From positions 1-8,258 of the forward strand of contig JAUUYW010000139.1 of NCBI GenBank assembly GCA_030590265.1: DNA of 8,258 nt. The letters are read 5' to 3'. The notes beneath the pieces were generated by a model. It was given only the letters and a program-made list of their open reading frames with translations, did not search any database and had not been told where the DNA came from. Position numbers and translations under genes: made by a program. Source of the DNA: Candidatus Krumholzibacteriia bacterium. GTDB lineage: Bacteria > Krumholzibacteriota > Krumholzibacteriia > LZORAL124-64-63. Shown in pieces: positions 6,013 through 8,258 of this stretch. How positions within the stretch are numbered: the first letter of the stretch is position 1; every line of letters begins with the position of its first letter.

Positions 6013-7227
6013 TTACAGATGATCGAGAATGTGACCCATGCGGGCCTTCTTGGTATGCAGATACTTTGCGTTCTTCAGGTTGGGTTCGATCTCCACGGGA
6101 ACCCGCTCGGTAATCTCCAGGTTGTAACTTTCCAAACCCACAATTTTTCGCGGATTATTGGTCATCAGGCGCATACGCCGCACACCGAGGTCACGAAGAA
6201 TCTGTGCTCCGATGCCGTAGTCGCGCAGGTCATCGGGAAAACCGAGTTTTTCGTTGGCCTCCACCGTGTCCGCGCCCAGATCCTGCAACTGGTATGCCTT
6301 CATTTTGTTGATCAAACCGATGCCACGACCTTCTTGTCGCATATAGAGGAAGACACCTGTTCCTTCTTTTTCGATGGCCTTCAGGGCTGCATCCATTTGC
6401 TCACCGCAATCGCAACGCTTGCTGTGGAAAAGGTCACCGGTCATGCACTCGCTGTGCACTCGAACCAACACCGGATCATCGGCCTGAATCTCACCCATGA
6501 CCAGGGCCACGTGGGTCAGATTTTCCACCGGAGTGCTGTAAGCAATCATGCGGAATTCACCCCGGTCAGTGGGCAGGGGAACTTCGGCCTCGCGGGTGAC
6601 CAGGTTTTCATTGTTGCGCCGCCAGCGAATAAGATCAGCGATTGTGATCAGTTTGAGATTGTGCTCGGCGGCAATCTCCTGCAGTCGGGGACGCCGGGCC
6701 ATTTCTCCATCTTCGTCCATGATTTCACAGAGCAGACCGGCAGGATAAAGGCCAGCTGCTTCGCACAAATCCACCACCGCTTCGGTGTGGCCGGCGCGTT
6801 TCAGAACGCCACCTGCCTGGGCTCCGAGGGGGAAAATATGCCCAGGGCGAGACAGGTCCGAGGGTTTGGTGTTTGGGTCGATAAAAACTTCCACGGTGCG
6901 GGAACGATCGGCGGCACTGATACCTGTGCTCACGCCCGTAGCCGCGTCAATGCTGACGGTGAAATTGGTTCCCAGGGACGCGGTGTTCCGGGCCACCATG
7001 GGTTGAATATCCAACTCCTCCAGGCGTTCGTTGGTGGCCGACAGACAAATCAGGCCGCGCCCGAATTTGGCGATGAAGTTCACCGCCTGGGGTGTGGTTT
7101 TTTCCGCGGCGATGATGAAGTCGCCTTCATTTTCCCGGTCTTCATCGTCCATCACCACGATGATCTCGCCCTGACGCAGGGCCTCCAGAGCCTCGTCGAT
7201 GGTATCGGGTGTGAAATTGTCGCTCAT
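6013..7227 (-). CDS. ribBA: Bifunctional 3,4-dihydroxy-2-butanone-4-phosphate synthase / GTP cyclohydrolase II
   Basis: A fused enzyme that feeds both branches of riboflavin synthesis. The N-terminal half (about 1-205) makes 3,4-dihydroxy-2-butanone 4-phosphate from ribulose 5-phosphate: RENEGDF (31-37) with its acidic metal and substrate residues, HIFPL (130-134) and GHTEA (146-150). The C-terminal half (about 208-404) opens the GTP ring: zinc ligands C261, C272 and C274 in HSECMTGDLFHSKRCDCG, the RQEGRGIGL loop (298-306 region) and LMTNNPRKI (354-362). No catalytic hallmark appears lost in either half, so both activities are expected. Length, 404 residues, is normal for the fusion. The start ATG overlaps the ribE stop as ATGA. 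Its stop is 13 nt before ribH. A 509-residue reading frame on the opposite strand across this gene is a shadow. Confidence 0.98.
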   Translation of the reverse strand: MSDNFTPDTIDEALEALRQGEIIVVMDDEDRENEGDFIIAAEKTTPQAVNFIAKFGRGLICLSATNERLEELDIQPMVARNTASLGTNFTVSIDAATGVSTGISAADRSRTVEVFIDPNTKPSDLSRPGHIFPLGAQAGGVLKRAGHTEAVVDLCEAAGLYPAGLLCEIMDEDGEMARRPRLQEIAAEHNLKLITIADLIRWRRNNENLVTREAEVPLPTDRGEFRMIAYSTPVENLTHVALVMGEIQADDPVLVRVHSECMTGDLFHSKRCDCGEQMDAALKAIEKEGTGVFLYMRQEGRGIGLINKMKAYQLQDLGADTVEANEKLGFPDDLRDYGIGAQILRDLGVRRMRLMTNNPRKIVGLESYNLEITERVPVEIEPNLKNAKYLHTKKARMGHILDHL

Positions 7228-7934
7228 TTGCGTCCTTTCGCGCCTGAACTGCCGAAGCGGCCGAAGCCCTTGGTCAGAAGGCGATCGAGAGTCAGGCCGG
7301 CGGGTTTTGATTCCGCAGGCAATGGTTTTGAATGATCTATGCCAGGCCAGCCGCTGCCCGTGCGGGCGGCTTTGACCAATACGTCCATTTCAAGATTCAC
7401 CAGACGGCCTTTTTTAGCCGTGCAGAAAGTGGTCTCCTGCAACGTGTGAGGAATGAGGTTGACGGTAAAAGCCCCATCAAATGGACCTTCGTCAACAGTG
7501 AGGCTGACACCATCCACAGCCACGGACCCTTTGGGAGTCAAGTAGCGGGCCATCTCTGGAGGCAAGCCGATGGTCATCAGCAAACTGCCACCTGATTTTT
7601 TTACCGACAGAATACGACCGGGACCATCCACATGGCCCTGAACGAGATGACCATCGAGGGCATCACCGGCACGCAAAGCCGGTTCCAGATGCACCTTGTC
7701 ACCGCGCCGCCAACTTTCAAAAGTTGTCAGGCGACGGGTCTCAGTAGCTGCTTCAACACTGAAGGCACGGCCTTTGACTGCGGTCACTGTCAGGCAAATT
7801 CCATTGACGGCAATGCTTTCACCGAGCTTGGCGGTCGTTGCCAGCTTGGGCGCATCAATGTCCAAACGCACCACACCGCGCCGGGGAGCAATGCCCCGAA
7901 TGCGTCCAATTTCTCTGATCAATCCCGTGAACAT
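7224..7934 (-). CDS. ribE: Riboflavin synthase alpha chain
   Basis: Dismutates two molecules of 6,7-dimethyl-8-ribityllumazine into riboflavin and a pyrimidine that is recycled by RibH. Two lumazine-binding barrels are visible: the first from MFTGLIREIG with GESIAVNGICLTV (residues 38-50), the second beginning near LVQGHVDGPG (97-106) with GSVAVDGVSLTV (136-147). The MFTGLI start is the nearly invariant family N-terminus and has AGGAG 4 nt upstream; an upstream TTG at 7988 would add 18 residues read out of frame over the end of ribD and is rejected. At 236 residues it is longer than the common 195-220. The extra part is a basic, Gly/Pro/Ser-rich tail from about 190 (RTGSGWPGID...) to the end. 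Start is 7 nt after the ribD stop; its own stop overlaps ribBA. Confidence 0.96.
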   Translation of the reverse strand: MFTGLIREIGRIRGIAPRRGVVRLDIDAPKLATTAKLGESIAVNGICLTVTAVKGRAFSVEAATETRRLTTFESWRRGDKVHLEPALRAGDALDGHLVQGHVDGPGRILSVKKSGGSLLMTIGLPPEMARYLTPKGSVAVDGVSLTVDEGPFDGAFTVNLIPHTLQETTFCTAKKGRLVNLEMDVLVKAARTGSGWPGIDHSKPLPAESKPAGLTLDRLLTKGFGRFGSSGAKGRK

Positions 7935-7941
7935 GCCACTC

Positions 7942-8258
7942 CTAAATGGTGACGCGCGCCAAGGTGGCCGCAAAGTTTTTCCGGTCATGGATGAACAGAA
8001 GATCTTTGTCCAGCTGGTCTAGACGAGTCAGGCTGAGGCTGCGATCGGGCAGATTTTTTCCCGCAAATTCCTGGTTCCAGGTGATGCCTTGGCCCAGAAT
8101 TATCGGTGCCATGTAACTGATCCAACGGTCCACCAAACCGGCACCCAACAATGAGCCGGCCAGGGTTGGGCCGCCTTCAACCATCATTGTCAACAAGTCG
8201 TGGGTGGCAGCTTCATTCAACAAGGATTTAGGATCAATCCACTGGTTCTGTTCTCTGC
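7942..8258 (-). CDS. ribD: Riboflavin biosynthesis protein RibD, C-terminal reductase part (5' end cut by window edge)
   Basis: Only the last 104 residues are present. In full length RibD this is the end of the 5-amino-6-(5-phosphoribosylamino)uracil reductase domain, the NADPH-dependent second activity of the deaminase/reductase. The segment LLTMMVEGGPTLAGSLL (about residues 21-37 of the fragment) followed by GAGLVDRWISYMAPIILG is the diagnostic C-terminal reductase signature. The frame stays open to base 8256, so the protein continues beyond the window; an in-frame TTG at 8223 is an internal leucine, not a start. Its TAG stop is 7 nt before the ribE start. The deaminase half cannot be checked here, so a stand-alone reductase remains possible. 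Confidence 0.9.
   Translation of the reverse strand, partial: REQNQWIDPKSLLNEAATHDLLTMMVEGGPTLAGSLLGAGLVDRWISYMAPIILGQGITWNQEFAGKNLPDRSLSLTRLDQLDKDLLFIHDRKNFAATLARVTI

Noticed and set aside
5806..7335. 509-codon open frame on the plus strand opposite ribBA and ribH
   Set aside because: It lies wholly antisense to genes with clear family signatures, its translation shows no recognisable domain and is His/Gln-rich in the way of mirror frames, and no ribosome site supports it.

Overview
The window looks like an ordinary bacterial chromosome segment of moderate GC, tightly packed and mostly coded on the minus strand. An N-terminal secretion signal on one phosphatase and the undecaprenyl-sugar style genes fit a Gram-negative-type envelope. 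The protein sequences alone do not let me name a phylum. The gene order ribD-ribE-ribBA-ribH, with nusB nearby, is common in several bacterial phyla including Proteobacteria.

Right part (about 5526-8258, minus strand): a riboflavin operon read from the right edge, ribD (only its C-terminal reductase portion), ribE, ribBA and ribH. Together they turn GTP and ribulose 5-phosphate into riboflavin. The junctions are tight: 7 nt, a 4-nt ATGA overlap and 13 nt.

Middle (about 3012-5496): a divergent pair. On the plus strand is a probably exported PPP-type (Shewanella-like) metallophosphatase. On the minus strand is S-adenosylhomocysteine hydrolase (ahcY). They share a 199-bp spacer holding a candidate ahcY promoter and a 7-bp dyad. 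A perfect 10-bp stem follows ahcY.

Left part (1-2841, minus strand): nusB heads a very compact run of a SAM methyltransferase, a GT4 glycosyltransferase and an LPG-synthase/UPF0104-type membrane protein that leaves the window at base 1. The last three look like envelope glycan or lipid-linked sugar genes. The four genes appear to start with GTG, TTG, CTG (inferred) and ATG in turn, with junctions of -4, +2 and -4 nt.

No mobile element, CRISPR array, tRNA or rRNA was seen. The most interesting points are the probable CTG start of the glycosyltransferase, nusB serving as lead gene of a glycan-type operon, and the ahcY/phosphatase pair lying between ribH and nusB, which are neighbours in many genomes. 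I see no convincing previously undescribed system here; most of the window is housekeeping.
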